A DNA stretch of 64,000 nt. Origin: Girardinichthys multiradiatus. Its lineage: Eukaryota; Chordata; Actinopteri; Cyprinodontiformes; Goodeidae. The notes beneath the pieces are model-generated. The model ran no database searches and had not been told where the DNA came from. It saw only the letters and a program-made list of their open reading frames with translations. The stretch spans positions 769,326-833,325 of the forward strand of contig NC_061817.1 in NCBI RefSeq assembly GCF_021462225.1. Direction: 5' to 3'. Numbering within the stretch: the first letter of the stretch is position 1; every line of letters starts with the position of its first letter. Both the position numbers and the translations under genes were made by a program. Shown piece after piece: positions 44,891 to 57,660 of this stretch.

Positions 44891-45364
44891 TGTGTATCCT
44901 GTTACATCTGGTGTAACACAACACTACATTTCAAAGAAAGATACTAGCAGTCAAATATGGTTGAAGTAGTGTGATGATCTAGGGCGGCTTTGCAGATGGA
45001 TCTGGGTGACTTGCTGTAATTGATGGATTCATGAATTCTGTTCTCTTGCAGAAAACTCAGAGGGAGAATGTCTAATGAACAATGAACTAAAGCAAACCAG
45101 CAAGTCCACCTCCAAGGGGCTCAGAACAACAGAATGAAGGAAAAGTTGAAGCCTGGACTTAAATCCAGTTGAGAGGCAGCAATTTTGCAAAGAAAAGTTG
45201 GTCAAAAGTCCTCCGCAGTACTCATTACAATTTATCACAAGCACTATTACTGTACTTTTTAACATTAATAAAAAAAGTCACAACTTGGGTAAATTCTCTT
45301 TACTATATATATATACTTCCAATTGTTAAAATTATCAGATTTCTAGGATTTTTTGAAAATATAT

Positions 45365-46443
45365 GAATATTGCAATATCCTGTCCGGGAGTGATGCTGAA
45401 AAACCCGTTTATGCATTTGTTACTTCAAGGCTGGACTATGGTAATTCTTTCATTTCAGGAAGTCCACAAAATGCAGTTTAAATCCTTCAGCTGATCCAAG
45501 CACTGCAGCAAGAGTTATGATTAAAATGAAAAAGAGAGATCATATTTCTCCTATTTTAGCTTCTCTTCATTCTCTTCAATCCATAATAGAATTTAAAGAT
45601 CTCCTTCACATATATAAAGCCCTTAATAATCAAACTCCATCATATGTAATTGATCTGACTGATCCATATATTCCTAACAGAGCACTTCGTTCTCAGACTA
45701 CAAGTTTATTGGTGGTTCCTAGAGTCTCTAGAAGTAGAATGGAAAGCAGATATTTTAGTTATCAGGCTCCTCTTCTGTGGAACCAGCTCCCAGTTTTAGT
45801 CTGTGAAGCAGGCACCATATCTACCTTTCGGACTAGGCTTAAAAACGGATTAGGTTATCTTGAGCTATCTCTTTAGTTATACTGCTATAGGCTTAGACTG
45901 CTAGAAAACATAATCACCACTTTCCTTCACTGTGCTACATTCTACTACTACTCTCCTATTTTGCATTATTTTCTGTTATTTAAACTGTTAACTTTATGTT
46001 CTCTCCGTTTTTTCTCTTCATAGAAGCTAAACTTGTCCTGGAGTTCTGGTTAGTAGTGACTCCTTCCTGGAGGTGGGCATTAGTTGACCTACTGCTGCCA
46101 ACAACTTTAAGTTCTTCTCCTATAGATGCTAATGCTCACCTTATACAGATAATACACTTGGCCCTATCTTTCAGTCTTTAACCCTCTCTCTCCCTTAGAC
46201 ATAGTTATTGGATGGTGCACTCTCTCATCCTTTAGACTTGATAACTGACCAAAGCGTATTTGCCTAGCTGTGTTTCTATCCTAAATGAAGCCACCAAAGG
46301 AGCTACGACTGCCTTTACGTTTTAATTTTCTTTCACATAGAAAGTACTCCTGGATCAGTGCTTCTTTGTTTCTTTTTTTTGTGCATATGCATTGTCTTCT
46401 AAAACCCCCAGTCGGTCATGGCAGGTGGCCGCTTACATTGACA
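45365..46443 (+). pseudogene. second L2/Rex1-like LINE copy, 5' and 3' truncated
   Basis: Homologous to 24150-25530. NIAISCPGVMLKNPFMHLLL-type frames and SRLDYGNSFISGSPQNAV come first. An open frame at 45517-45876 follows, reading MKKRDHISPILASLHSLQSI, LRSQTTSLLVVPRVSRSRME and YQAPLLWNQLPVLVCEAGTI. The UTR runs to GGTCATGGCAGGTGGCCGCT at 46440, where the match stops, so the true 3' end is missing. It lacks the block that interrupts the 24-kb copy. Confidence 0.85.
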
Positions 46444-49400
46444 AATGCTTACAGGCTATATGGCACTTTATAGCCCCTATTTATCATTTTGACTTTATGT
46501 GCATTTGATAATAAAGGTATTGTGCTACTCTTGTGATCCTAACATGGTTAAACCTTGTGAATATTGATGCTTTGTGTGTTTGCATGGTGATCATAGCTAA
46601 GTGGGCCAGATGACATTTTTTCCATTCATTCTTTTTTTTATAATTTTAACATGAATAATAATATAAATGAATGAATAAATAATGCTAGTTAATGAAAATG
46701 CCATTAAATTGCCACTGAGAAGCATAAAAACACCTTTTTTCACATTTTTATGTGAACAGAAAACATGCTGACTGGTGTGTCCTTAGGCTGCTGTGCTCTA
46801 CTGCTTTAATGCAGGTTGGAATGCCAAAAGGGGGTAGATCTGTGGTATTGATAGAATACCATTTGTCATGTGAAAAACAAAAACAAGCACTCACTGTGTG
46901 TGTGAGCCAATGTGTGTTCTGGAAGGTGATGGGATGGTCACTGGGTCAGTAAGTCATGGGACCCTCTCTGATATCTATAGGATCCATACTGGACTGCTGT
47001 ACCAGTACGGAGACAGGATAAAGAGAGCCAGCTCTTAGTCTTTCCTTAGCTCCTCTGATCTCAGATATCAACATTTAGTATGTCAAAGGGCTGATGGGTG
47101 CTTATACCTACAGCGTTAATGTTCTTTTTCATATATTTATCAAAGGTAATAACATATAAAAACATTATTCATTGATAAATAGATCTTATAAGCAAACTCC
47201 TGGAGGGAAGGATAAACAGGAAATAAGGATGAAGCAGGTGGTGATGGAATATTGGATGGATGGATATTCTTCTGCAACCTATAAGCAATTTAACTCAGTT
47301 GATTTAAATTCCACCAATTACCAATAAATATCTTGACGCACTTTAAAAGACAAAAAAACTGCAGTTCACAACCACAGAAAATAAATCAAAGGAATCCAAT
47401 CCAATAAAATCCAATCACACAGACAAATTCAGCTTACATTATCCGTTTTTAATAGAGTAAAGGGTGCATGAATACGTACCTTTCGGTTCAGTATGCACAT
47501 GGACTGAACCAATACAGCGTTGTTTTAAAATTGAACACATGCAGAATGTTTACGTATACAACTAAGTGCACATAGCAACAGTCCATGGCACAACTGTTAA
47601 ACGTCACACCATAACAAAGCAATGTGGAATCTCAGCTATCATTAAAGTCTCCCATTTAAGGAAAGTTAGGGGTTTCTTATTCAGCTACAGAAACAATGAG
47701 AAGAAAAAGAAGGTTTGTCAGCATTTTTCCCAACCCCTAACTGAATTACTTACCCTAAACAACTTCAGGGTAAATGTTAACATTAAAAAAATCCTAAATA
47801 ACAATCTTCACCATTTTTAGGTGTTTTTATTATTAGTTTATCCAGGTCTGTAACTGATTATCCATCATTAGTAGAACATAATCAAACCAAATCTCCAGTG
47901 ATTGAACATTTTTCTATAGAAATGTATAACTTGGACAACATGAGGTGTAGAAGCAGAGGTTGAGCTGATTGGGCTGCCAACAGAATTGAAACGTATTCAC
48001 AGGATCAATGTTTGATGAGATATAAGCATAAATAAAACCACTGAATATCTTTTCAGGATCTAATCATTTCACCAAGATTTAAGCAACAAAACCTTACACC
48101 TGCATCACCTTTGGAAATGTAAAAAATGAGGATCATAGAACTCGAGGAGTAGAACACTGTAAGATTTTAAAAGGTTTTTTATATAGATGAGAAAAGAATC
48201 CTATGTTCTAGACCCAGAGTGGGCTGGTTTCCCTGAGTTTAAGAACAAATTTTGCAACTTTCACTCCATTTGCATGTGTGGCAACCTTCAACTTTCCTAG
48301 TGGGAATTCTGTGGGACACTTTTCCCCTGATTCTACTGCAGTAAGGGGTAAATATAAATACCAGGATCTTGATTTTTAAATGCAGTTTTTAACAAGAGGC
48401 AGAACTTGTGGACACACCAGACTAAATCTGGAAGGGATTTTCACCTCCAGCAGGATTTATTAACCCTACTTGATGTAACAGTGTTTATAAATGCAGTAAC
48501 AAACAGCATTTAGGTGAAAACAGTTATTATGAGCATAGCTCTCTATATAATGCTCTGATCTACTTACACTATACAACAAGCAACATGTAAGTAAACAGCA
48601 GGAAGATGAGAGGTGCCAGAGAATGTGCTTTTGGGCTGGAAAATGGGGATTAAAACAATCTTGAACTGGATTCCTCCATAATCCAGTGAGATATGTTTCT
48701 GGTTTGAGAAGCATCTCTGTCCTTCAACTGCTATGCCCTACAGCAAACCTTTAAGGTCATAACAGATCTCCCTCAGAGAATTTCATTTTTGTCTTTATGT
48801 GCCTGCTGTGATTGCTGTTGAAAGTCATATTTACTACTTGCTTTATGAATCAGAGGCTGGGATGCAGCAAATATTGGTTGCAAATAATGTCCAAACAGCA
48901 GCAGGTCCGTCTTGAATCAGGAACAAAGGAATCTGACCTGATGCTCTTGAGTCTGGCCAAATAAAACTGTTGTGGATGAGCAGGTTGTTCATATGGAACT
49001 CTGACAAACTTCTGAGGCAATAATACCTAGAATCCTTAAATTGTGATTAAAGACATCTACCAAGTAGTCATAGGTGAGTTAGTTTTTAGCAGCATTTTGG
49101 CAGCATTTTTTAAATATTGGTAATATGTGTTTTTACAAATTTAAATTTCTGTTTCATGACTAATCCATAGAATCATCAACTTTCCAGATTACCTGAGAGC
49201 TTTCCCTATTGCTGTATTCAGGGACAAAAACAGTCACAGTAATGGTTCTCTAGCCCATATTGGCTGGCTTTCACTAAATAAAGGCATTTCTACAAGAATA
49301 AAGAACAAGGATTGGCGATATGGACAGAAAATGTCATTGCAATACTTTGTGATATTTATTGTAATAATGACAAAAGCCACAATAAAATTTTGTATTAAAT

Positions 49401-50989
49401 ATTACAAGTAGTTCGTATGTATTAGCAGTCTTTTTTAGGCAACTGTATGGCTGTGACTGCATGTCCCTGCATACACCTGCTCTTAAAAACAAACCTATGT
49501 TGAAAAAATCATTCTTTAGGATGCCAGTTACATTAAATGTGTTTTTTAACCACTAAACTGGACAAAGTGTAAACTTTATTTAATCATATTTTTTAATTTA
49601 CTTACATTTATTATTGTTTTCATGAAACCATCCGTGGTGAAACTAGTGAAAGACAATGCTGTCAATTGGTAAATGCCCATCACTATTTAACACAATATGA
49701 TGCTTTTTGTAAAGAAATAGTCAGTTACTTGTACTTTTAGAACAGTGTTAACTTGAAAAAAACTCTAAGTTGTGCAGCTTTAAGTTCCACACTATGGCTG
49801 TTGGTTTTGGGGGCAAATGGAAAGATTTCCAATAATACAAACCTGTCTTTCTTCTATGTGAGAGAAACATCTAGCAGATTTCATAAAGGGAACAACGAGC
49901 AATGTACAGAAAACTCAGGTCACTTTTTCTGTCATTTAATTAAAAAGACTTTAACGCATAAGAACTATGTCTCTGAAACTTTCAGTGGTTTCAGAATGGT
50001 AACTTTTTAAAACCTTGGTATCTTGGTAACCGGTCCATTCCTGTTACTTATGTTTGTCCTTCACCTCCACTGCAGCTTGCAACCCTGCTAATGTCTAATG
50101 ACTGAACTAAAGTGTCAAAGAGATCAGCAGAGACTCTGTCTAAAGGCTAAACTAATTTGTTTAGAAGCCCTGAAAAGCACCTGTCTAAACAGAAGAATGT
50201 TAGGGACAAGAATCAAAGCAGAGTAGTTTTTCTCGCTGTCTTTGGCACTGTCCCCTGCAGGGCTGTGAGCCATGACCGATCACCCTGAGGAAGAGCAAAC
50301 TATTTTAATTGAGACTGTCTCCTGCTCTCCATTCAGAATAGCCTAATGTCTATTAATCATTTTCTTTATGTTAGCCTGTTATTTAGTCCGTTCTAAACTA
50401 ATCTGTACCTCATATACTTCGTTTCAACAAGACCGGGAAAACGTTTTAATAACACTGACAGCAGCTTTAACATTTGATGGATTGAGAAAATTTCAAAGGT
50501 GATGGTAGCAAGGCAGAGGCAAGAGGAAGCATGCTCTTTAACAAAACGCTGCGAGCAGAAATCCATTCAGTGTGATTGTGAGAGCTCCATCACATGACAG
50601 TAAGAGCACCTAATCCCTGTTAACACTGCACTTAAAAGGAAGGACTTTTGCACCTCACTGTTCTGTATGGAAGGCCCAGATACAAAGATCTGCATAAGAG
50701 ACAGACACACTAGTGCTCCATTTTTTTTAATTTGAGACAAGTAATGGCAGGACATTTGAAGGTATTTTCTTTTATGTGATTGCTTGGTGAAAGTGTGAAT
50801 ACCTACTGTGATGGAGTGGTGAGGAAATATCAGCAAAATAAGAAAGTAAGTATAGGTTTTTATGGATAAAAGATCCACATAGTCAAATATGGTAGAATTT
50901 TGCCAACAACTTTATACACCCTGGGTGACCTTTTCTTCTGCAAGAGCAACACAAAGTGTCTGGAACAGTCTCAAGCTTAGTAGTAACAA
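46444..50989. other. spacer with no supported gene
   Basis: About 4.5 kb of AT-rich sequence. 49310-49400 (GGCGATATGGACAGAAAATG, TATTTATTGTAATAATGACA) looks like part of a hAT-type repeat related to 57486-57650. Otherwise I recognise nothing. Confidence 0.45.
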
Positions 50990-51180
50990 TTAGAGATGCA
51001 TGGAGAAATTAACTGGTGACCAAAATCGACTGATCTTTAGATGCTCAGTCACCAACCAGTCGGAAACTCAGAATTTCTTTTTCCAGTCAGTGATCAGACC
51101 TTTATGGACAATCAACAGGAAACATTCCTTAAAACTGGAATCCCAACTTGGTGAGCATTTCCACCAGTTTTGGGAACCAA
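50990..51180. mobile_element. hAT-like MITE fragment
   Basis: TTAGAGATGCATGGAGAAAT, AACTGGTGACCAAAATCGAC and GATGCTCAGTCACCAACCAG, then TCGGAAACTCAG, match the left end of a common fish hAT-type repeat. The right end was not found. Confidence 0.5.
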
Positions 51181-51477
51181 GCATGACTAATCAATAGCGG
51201 GGGTTACAAAATGCAGGGCGAAGCGTGGCAGTGAGCTTGCTGAGGTGAGTGCAATGTTCCTTTTTATGCAAAAAAAGAGCATCCATACACAACAGTTAAT
51301 ATGGAAAAGGAGACGGCAACTCAAAAACAACGGTATATAGAACGTTTTCATTTGCATATGTTCAGCATCCACAAATGTAACAGAAAGGAGTAGTTATACA
51401 ATGTGTTTTTAGTTTTCTTTTGCAAACATATTAATGTTTCTACCCTACAGTCTTCTCCTCTGTACTTGTTGCATATA
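51181..51477. other. spacer with no supported gene
   Basis: Nothing recognised before the Tc1 element. Confidence 0.45.
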
Positions 51478-53086
51478 CAGGTCCTTCTCAAAGTATTAGC
51501 ATATTGTGATAAAGTTCATTATTTTCCATAATGTAATGATGAAAATGTAACATTCATATATTTTAGATTCATTGCCCACTAACTGAAATATTTCAGGTCT
51601 TTTATTGTCTTAATACGGATGATTTTGGCATACAGCTCATGAAAACCCAAAATTCCTATCTCACAAAATTAGCATATCATTAAAAGGGTCTCTAAACGAG
51701 CTATGAACCTAATCATCTGAATCAACGAGTTAACTCTAAACACCTGCAAAAGATTCCTGAGGCCTTTAAAACTCCCAGCCTGGTTCATCACTCAAAACCC
51801 CAATCATGGGTAAGACTGCCGACCTGACTGCTGTCCAGAAGGCCACTATTGACACCCTCAAGCAAGAGGGTAAGACACAGAAAGAAATTTCTGAACGAAT
51901 AGGCTGTTCCCAGAGTGCTGTATCAAGGCACCTCAGTGGGAAGTCTGTGGGAAGGAAAAAGTGTGGCAGAAAACGCTGCACAACGAGAAGAGGTGACCGG
52001 ACCCTGAGGAAGATTGTGGAGAAGGGCCGATTCCAGACCTTGGGGGACCTGCGGAAGCAGTGGACTGAGTCTGGAGTAGAAACATCCAGAGCCACCGTGC
52101 ACAGGCGTGTGCAGGAAATGGGCTACAGGTGCCGCATTCCCCAGGTCAAGCTACTTTTGAACCAGAAACAGCGGCAGAAGCGCCTGACCTGGGCTACAGA
52201 GAAGCAGCACTGGACTGTTGCTCAGTGGTCCAAAGTACTTTTTTCAGATGAAAGCAAATTCTGCATGTCATTCAGAAATCAAGGTGCCAGAGTCTGGAGG
52301 AAGACTGGGGAGAAGGAAATGCCAAAATGCCAGAAGTCCAGTGTCAAGTACCCACAGTCAGTGATGGTCTGGGTGCCGTGTCAGCTGCTGGTGTTGGTCC
52401 ACTGTGTTTTATCAAGGGCAGGGTCAATGCAGCTAGCTATCAGGAGATTTTGGAGCATTTCATGCTTCCATCTGCTGAAAAGCTTTATGGAGATGAAGAT
52501 TTCATTTTTCAGCACGACCTGGCACCTGCTCACATTGCCAAAACCACTGGTAAATGGTTTACTGACCATGGTATCACTGTGCTCAATTGGCCTGCCAACT
52601 CTCCTGACCTGAACTCCATAGAGAATCTGTGGGATATTGTGAAGAAAACGTTGAGAGACTCAAGACCCAACACTCTGGATGAGCTAAAGGCCGCTATCGA
52701 AGCATCCTGGGCCTCCATAAGACCTCAGCAGTGCCACAGGCTGATTGCCTCCATGCCACGCCGCATTGAAGCAGTCATTTCTGCTAAAGGATTCCCGACC
52801 AAGTATTGAGTGCATAACTGTACATGATTATTTGAAGGTTGACGTTTTTTGTATTAAAAACACTTTTCTTTTATTGGTCGGATGAAATATGCTAATTTTG
52901 TGAGATAGGAATTTTGGGTTTTCATGAGCTGTATGCCAAAATCATCCGTATTAAGATAATAAAAGACCTGAAATATTTCAGTTAGTGTGCAATGAATCTA
53001 AAATATATGAATGTTAAATTTTCATCATGACATTATGGAAAATAATGAACTTTATCACAATATGCTAATATTTTGAGAAGGACCTG
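51478..53086 (+). mobile_element. second copy of the 8-kb Tc1 element
   Basis: 1,609 bp from CAGGTCCTTCTC to GAGAAGGACCTG, with TA at 51476-51477 and 53087-53088. I count about 18 base differences and one missing base from the 8055-9664 copy, roughly 99% identity over the whole element including the repeats. The orientation is also plus. Its right terminal repeat keeps ATATTTTGAG, closer to the inverse of the left repeat than in the 8-kb copy. Confidence 0.95.
51806..52809 (+). pseudogene. Tc1 transposase broken by a 1-bp deletion
   Basis: Identical in plan to the 334-aa protein at 8383-9387. The GGGG run at 8948-8951 is GGG here (52371-52373), after codon W189. The frame continues wrongly to a stop at 52612 (268 aa in all). 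The correct downstream frame survives as an open frame from 52327 to 52809 with HDLAPAHIAKTT and SPDLNSIENLW. Substitutions include Q116L, G157R, S244I, P271S and R281K. D148, D238 and E273 are all encoded, but not in one frame. Confidence 0.95.
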
Positions 53087-53088
53087 TA

Positions 53089-53329
53089 TTGTCTACAGCT
53101 TCAACCTGTCCCCAGGTGACATTACAGTTCACGCAGAAGAACCAAGTATTCTGCGATACATGAGCTGAACTAGAGTTCGTGCTCTGGAACCTCTTTTCAT
53201 TGGTGGAAGCATAAGACTCTGTTTCGAAATCACATCTCGGGAACTGGAACAGCCTCTAAACCACGGTGGAAAACGGGTGATTAGGTGTGACGAGGATGGT
53301 AGTATCATGAATGACTACATCAGAGTAAC
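53089..53329. other. spacer with no supported gene
   Basis: Possibly more of the LINE relic that follows, but without a diagnostic motif. Confidence 0.4.
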
Positions 53330-53580
53330 AGGTCATGTTAGATGTGTTTGAGATGAAGCCAGAAAGGACAGACTGAGATGGTTTGGACATGTAAAGAGGA
53401 GGGATAGTGAGTACATCAGTAAAAAGATGGCGAGGCTGGAACTGCAAGGCAGGAGTCCTAAAGGAATACCAAAGAGGAGATTTATGGATAGAATGAAAGA
53501 GGACATGAAGATAATGGATGTGAGAGAAGAAGATGCAGAAGATAGGGTTAGATGGAGATTGTGTACACAAACAAGGAATT
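53330..53580 (+). pseudogene. non-LTR retrotransposon C-terminal relic
   Basis: A reading frame across 53355-53570 gives DEARKDRLRWFGHVKRRDSE, then YISKKMARLELQGRSPKGIP, then KRRFMDRMKEDMKIMD and EEDAEDRVRWR. LRWFGHV..R...Y....L.....GRR.RGRPK.R..D...ED is the usual end of a class of LINE reverse transcriptases. Here RGRPK is worn to PKGIPK. Only the last 70 or so residues remain. Clade not assigned. Confidence 0.7.
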
Positions 53581-53667
53581 TGCCTTCAGTTTTAAGCTCT
53601 CACAACATACAAACAATAATTAAAAACATACAAACTTTAGAGGAAATCAAATAAGAATAAAAGGAAC

Positions 53668-53761
53668 AGTATGGGGCATAGGGGAAGATTGCACGACCTG
53701 TATAAGTAGGCTTAAGTCCACGACTTCCTGTCTGCCTACTTTCACCTAGCCAAAAAAAAAA
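53668..53761 (+). mobile_element. worn tRNA-SINE with A-tail
   Basis: GCATAGGGGAAGATTGCACG and ACTTCCTGTCTGCCTACTTT, then a run of ten A, follow the plan of the SINE split at 8016-9775, with the box B part deleted. The A-tail abuts the inverted LINE fragment at 53762. Confidence 0.55.
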
Positions 53762-54090
53762 GCCTGTTTTGTGGATGACAAACAAAAGACAGACTGAATA
53801 ATGGCAGTGTGGAAGATGACCAACAGCTCCTGTAGTAGGTTGTACTTCTTAAGTTGCCGCAGGAAGTACAGTCTGAACAGTGTTTGTGTGTGGACCAGCT
53901 CAGGTCCCAAGAAAAGGTGGTTCCTAGAAACCAGAAGTGATCCACAGCAGACACAGTGTTAAGGATGGTAACAGTAGGTTGTGTAGAAAGAGTTCTCCAG
54001 AGGTTCACTGTCATTTACACGGTCTTGAGCAGGTTAAGCTCCAGGTGGATCTGACTGCACCAGTGGAACAATCAATCCACCTCCTATCTG
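53762..54090 (-). pseudogene. older inverted L2/Maui-like LINE, 3' half
   Basis: On the minus strand this matches 56388-56748 of the LINE at 54091-57202. Conceptual pieces are NLWRTLSTQPTVTILNTVSA and VDHFWFLGTTFSWDL. It ends at CTCCTATCTG, exactly where the younger element starts. Its other half is at 57203-57482. The two halves join without gap when the younger element is removed. Confidence 0.9.
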
Positions 54091-57000
54091 GGAGATGGCG
54101 CCGACGATGGCAGCCTCGGAGCTTCGCTCTCTCTTTCTTTGTGTATTTTGTGTGCATTTTGTATGTTTTTCGAGCCACAGTACTGCGGTCTCGGGCCACA
54201 ATTCTGTGGTCTCATTCAGCAGAGAGGAACTTCTCAACATCAGAGAGTCCTCTTTTTTTCATCATTCCTCGATCCGAGCTTCACTGAGCTTCTGGCGAGC
54301 AGAACCGCGGCACTCTATGGGATACTGCGCCAAAAACGTCGGAGGGGAAAGCATGCTGGCGCGCTGGTAAAGCTCCGCCAAAGAGGACTTCACACACCAC
54401 TGCCTTCAATCCATCTGGCAAATGTCCGCTCTCTAAGTAACAAGATGGATGAGCTGCTTCTTCTCACCTGTAAAAACACGGACCTCCGCGAATCAGTGGT
54501 TCTCTGCTTTACCGAGACATGGCTGAGGGACAACATCCCGGACCGCGCACTGCTGATGCCGGACTTCCAGCTGTTCAGAGCGGATCGCAGCGCGGAGCTA
54601 TCAGGGAAAAAGCGAGGAGGCGGAACCTGCTTTTATATAAATGAAGGTTGGTGCAGAGACATAAAAGTGCTAGAGAAAAAGATGTAGTCCTGATCTGGAG
54701 TCATTTTCCATAAACTGTAAACCGTTTTATTCACTGAGAGAGTTTTTCTCGTTCATAATAATTGGCTCATATTTTCCACCACATGGCTGCACTTCTGCCG
54801 CTGAAAAACATCTTGCTGAGATGATTACAGACCTGGAGAAAAAATACATGGACTCTTTCATCATAATACTGGGAGATTTTAACAGAGCAAACCTCTCTGA
54901 TGAACTGCCCAAACACAGACAGCATATTAAGTGTCCCACCAGAGACAAAAACACACTGGACCATTGTTACACAACTTTAAAGGACTCCTATCATGCTGTT
55001 ACCAGGGCTGCTCTGGGATTTTCGGAGCATTCTCTTATCCACTTCATCCCAACATACAGGCAGAAATTAAGAGCTTCCAAACCCAAGGTTCACACTGTTA
55101 AGAAGTGAACTGAGGAATCAAAGCAGATGCTACAGGCCTGCTTTGAATGCACAGACTGGACTGTTTTTGAAACCTCAGCCACTGACTTAAACCAACTAAC
55201 TGATGTGGTGACATCATACATCAGTTTCTGTGAGGACATTTGTGTGCAGACCAAGACATTCTGCATTTTTGAGAATAACAACCCATGGTTTATTCCAATC
55301 TCAGTGGAGATTGGGCGCAGTACAGGCAGGCCAGGAACAGACTAACAAAGGAAATCAAAGCAGCCAAGAGAAGCTACAGTGAGAAGATAAAGAACATCCT
55401 TTCTACTAGTGATGCTTCGACAGTATGGACTGGTCTGAGAAACCTGACTGTCTATAGGAGCCCCCCACCCAACAGAATCCTCGCCTGGCCAACCGTCTGA
55501 ATGGCTTCTACTGCAGACATGACAAGAAGCCATTCACACCTCAAATCATCTCCTCCACATCCCATTCAGGAACAAATTCTTCCCATAAAGTAACCAACCC
55601 CCCACCATCAGATCCTCAGCCTGCACTAAAGATCTCTGAGGAAGATGTAAATGGACTCTTTCAGCACATGAAAACAAAGAAAGCTGGAGGACCTGATAAA
55701 GTCTCCCCATCATGCCTGAAAGCCTGTGCCAATCAACTTGCTCCGATCTTCACCCGGATCTTCAACAAGTCACTGGAGACATGTGAGGTCCCCTCCTACT
55801 TCAAACGATCCACCATCATTCCAGTGCCCAAGAAACCAAGCATCCTAGGATTAAATAACTACAGGCGTGTAGCCCTGATGTATGTGGTCATGAAATCCTT
55901 TAAGCGGCTGGTGTTGAAGCACCTAAAAGACATCACAGAACCCCTGCTGGACCCCCTGTAGTTTGCTTACCGAGCAAACAGGTCAGCAGATGTTGCTGTC
56001 AACTTAGGTCTACACTTCATCCTGCAACACCTTGACCACCCAGGGACGTACGCCAGGATCCTGTTTGTAGACTTCAGCTCGGCCTTCATACCAGACATCC
56101 TCCACCAGAAGCTCACCCGGCTCAACGTCCCAGCCTCCACCTGTCAGTGGATCAACAGCTTCCTGACAGACTGACAGTAGCAGTTGAAACTGGGGAGCAT
56201 CTTCTCCCGAACCAGATCAATAAGTACTGGTGCCCCCCAGGGGTTTGTTCTATCCCCACTCCTCTTCTCCCTGTACACAAATGACTGCACCTCAGCGGAC
56301 TCGTTCCTGAAACTCCTGAAGTTTGCAGATGACACCTCTGTTAATGGACTGATCCAGGACAGTGATGAGTCTGCATACAGACAGGAGGTGGATCGGCTGG
56401 TACACTGGTGTTGTCAGAACTACCTTGAACTCAACCTACTCAAGACTGTGGAAATGGTGGTGGACTTTTGGAGAACACCACCCCCATACACCCCCCTCAC
56501 CATCCTCAACAACACCATGTCAGCTGTGGACCACTTCAGGTTCCTAGGAACCACCATCTCTGAGGACCCGAGATGGTCTTCACACATAGACACTGTTTGG
56601 AAGAAGGCCCAGCAGAGACTGTACTTCCTGAGGCAACTCAAGAAGTACAACCTTCCACAGGAGCTGCTGGTCATCTTCTACACTGCCATCATTCAGTCTG
56701 TCCTGTCTTCATCAATCTTGGTGAGGTTTGGATCATCCACAAAACAGGACAGGTCCAGACTGCAACGAATAATCAGGACTGCAGAGAGAATCATCAGGGC
56801 TGACCTTCCCTCCATCCAGGACTTATACAGGTCTAGGGTCAGGAAAAGAACTGCTAAAATCTCTGCAGACCCCACACACCCTGCACATAAACTGTTCAGA
56901 GTTTTACCTTCAGGCCACCGCTACAGAGCACTGTTCACTATTACCAGCCGCCACAGAGACAGTTTCTTCCCCCAGGCTGTTTCTCTAATGAACATTTAAT

Positions 57001-57202
57001 AGAGTACCAAACAACTGCATACCGAAGTTGCAAATGCACCTTTGTATAAATGTATATTTAAGGACATAAAGATATATGCATAAATACATCTTATAACGCA
57101 TTAAACTAACAAAAAACAAAAAAACCCAGAGAGCAAAGTGTACCGGAGTCAAATTCCTTGTTTGTATGTACGAACTTGGCAATAAAGCTGATTCTGATTC
57201 TG
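54091..57202 (+). mobile_element. 3.1-kb L2/Maui-like LINE inserted in its own family
   Basis: It starts GGAGATGGCGCCGACGATGG and ends AATAAAGCTGATTCTGATTC with a TTCTGA-repeat tail. A 5-bp target duplication ATCTG flanks it at 54086-54090 and 57203-57207. Its body has endonuclease followed by reverse transcriptase, in the order expected for a one-ORF L2-clade LINE. The 5' end looks complete. Coding frames are broken and listed separately. Confidence 0.9.
54139..56999 (+). pseudogene. L2-like LINE ORF (APE endonuclease + RT), broken
   Basis: Frame one, 54139-54687, gives the endonuclease start: HLANVRSLSNKMDELLLL, SVVLCFTETWLRDNIPD, KKRGGGTCFYINEGW. Frame two, 54821-55108, gives IILGDFNRANLSDELPKHRQ, CPTRDKNTLDHCYTT and ALGFSEHSLIHFIPTY, so the catalytic GDFN, TLDHCY and SEH motifs are still readable. 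55668-55961 starts the reverse transcriptase (KKAGGPDKVSPSCLKACANQ, RSTIIPVPKKP), stopped at LLDPL*FAYRAN. 56030-56180 reads RILFVDFSSAF and then a stop. 56184-56999 holds GAPQGFVLSPLLFSLYTNDC, the catalytic KFADDTSVNGLI and the C-terminus ending FFPQAVSLMNI. At least four stops or frameshifts make it inactive. Confidence 0.88.
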
Positions 57203-57482
57203 ATCTGTATACAGATTCATCATTGTCCTGGACCATTAACAGTGGTGTCATCTGCAAACTTCAGAAGTTTCACAGATGCACTGAGGTGCAGTCATTTATG
57301 TACACAAAGACGAGGAGAGGGGAAAGACCACACCTCTGGGGGGCGCCAGTGCTGATGAGTCTTGTGAGGGAGAAGATGCCACCCCAGCCTGTCAGGAAGC
57401 TGGTGATCCACTGACAGGTGGAGGCTGAGTGAGAGTCTGGTGGAGGATATCTGGGCTGATGGTGTTGAAGACAAAGCTGAAT
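57203..57482 (-). pseudogene. older inverted L2/Maui-like LINE, upstream half
   Basis: On the minus strand it matches 56074-56378 of the younger element: LCLQHHQ then TRLISTGAPQRCGLSPLLVF and VYINDCTSVHL. The right limit at about 57482 abuts a hAT-type repeat. Together with 53762-54090 it is one old minus-strand copy. Confidence 0.88.
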
Positions 57483-57660
57483 AGGCCTGTCACAATAACA
57501 AATTTTAATGGACAATAAATTGTCCCAGAAATTATTGCGATAAACAATAATATTGTCGTTTGGACACCATTTTCAACTGATATAATGATTAAAAGCATAA
57601 TAATGCAAGTAGCTACACCCTCTCAAAGATCAATAAACTTCAGTTTCTAAAAAACATTTA
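57483..57660. mobile_element. hAT-type repeat fragment
   Basis: AGGCCTGTCACAATAACAAA, GGACAATAAATTGTCCCAGA and AATTATTGCGATAAACAATA, then ATATTGTCGTTTGGACACCA, are the left part of a widespread fish repeat of hAT type. The opposite end was not found. Confidence 0.6.

Noticed and set aside
51187..51372. 61-codon minus-strand frame before the Tc1 copy
   Set aside because: No domain, splice site or family resemblance.
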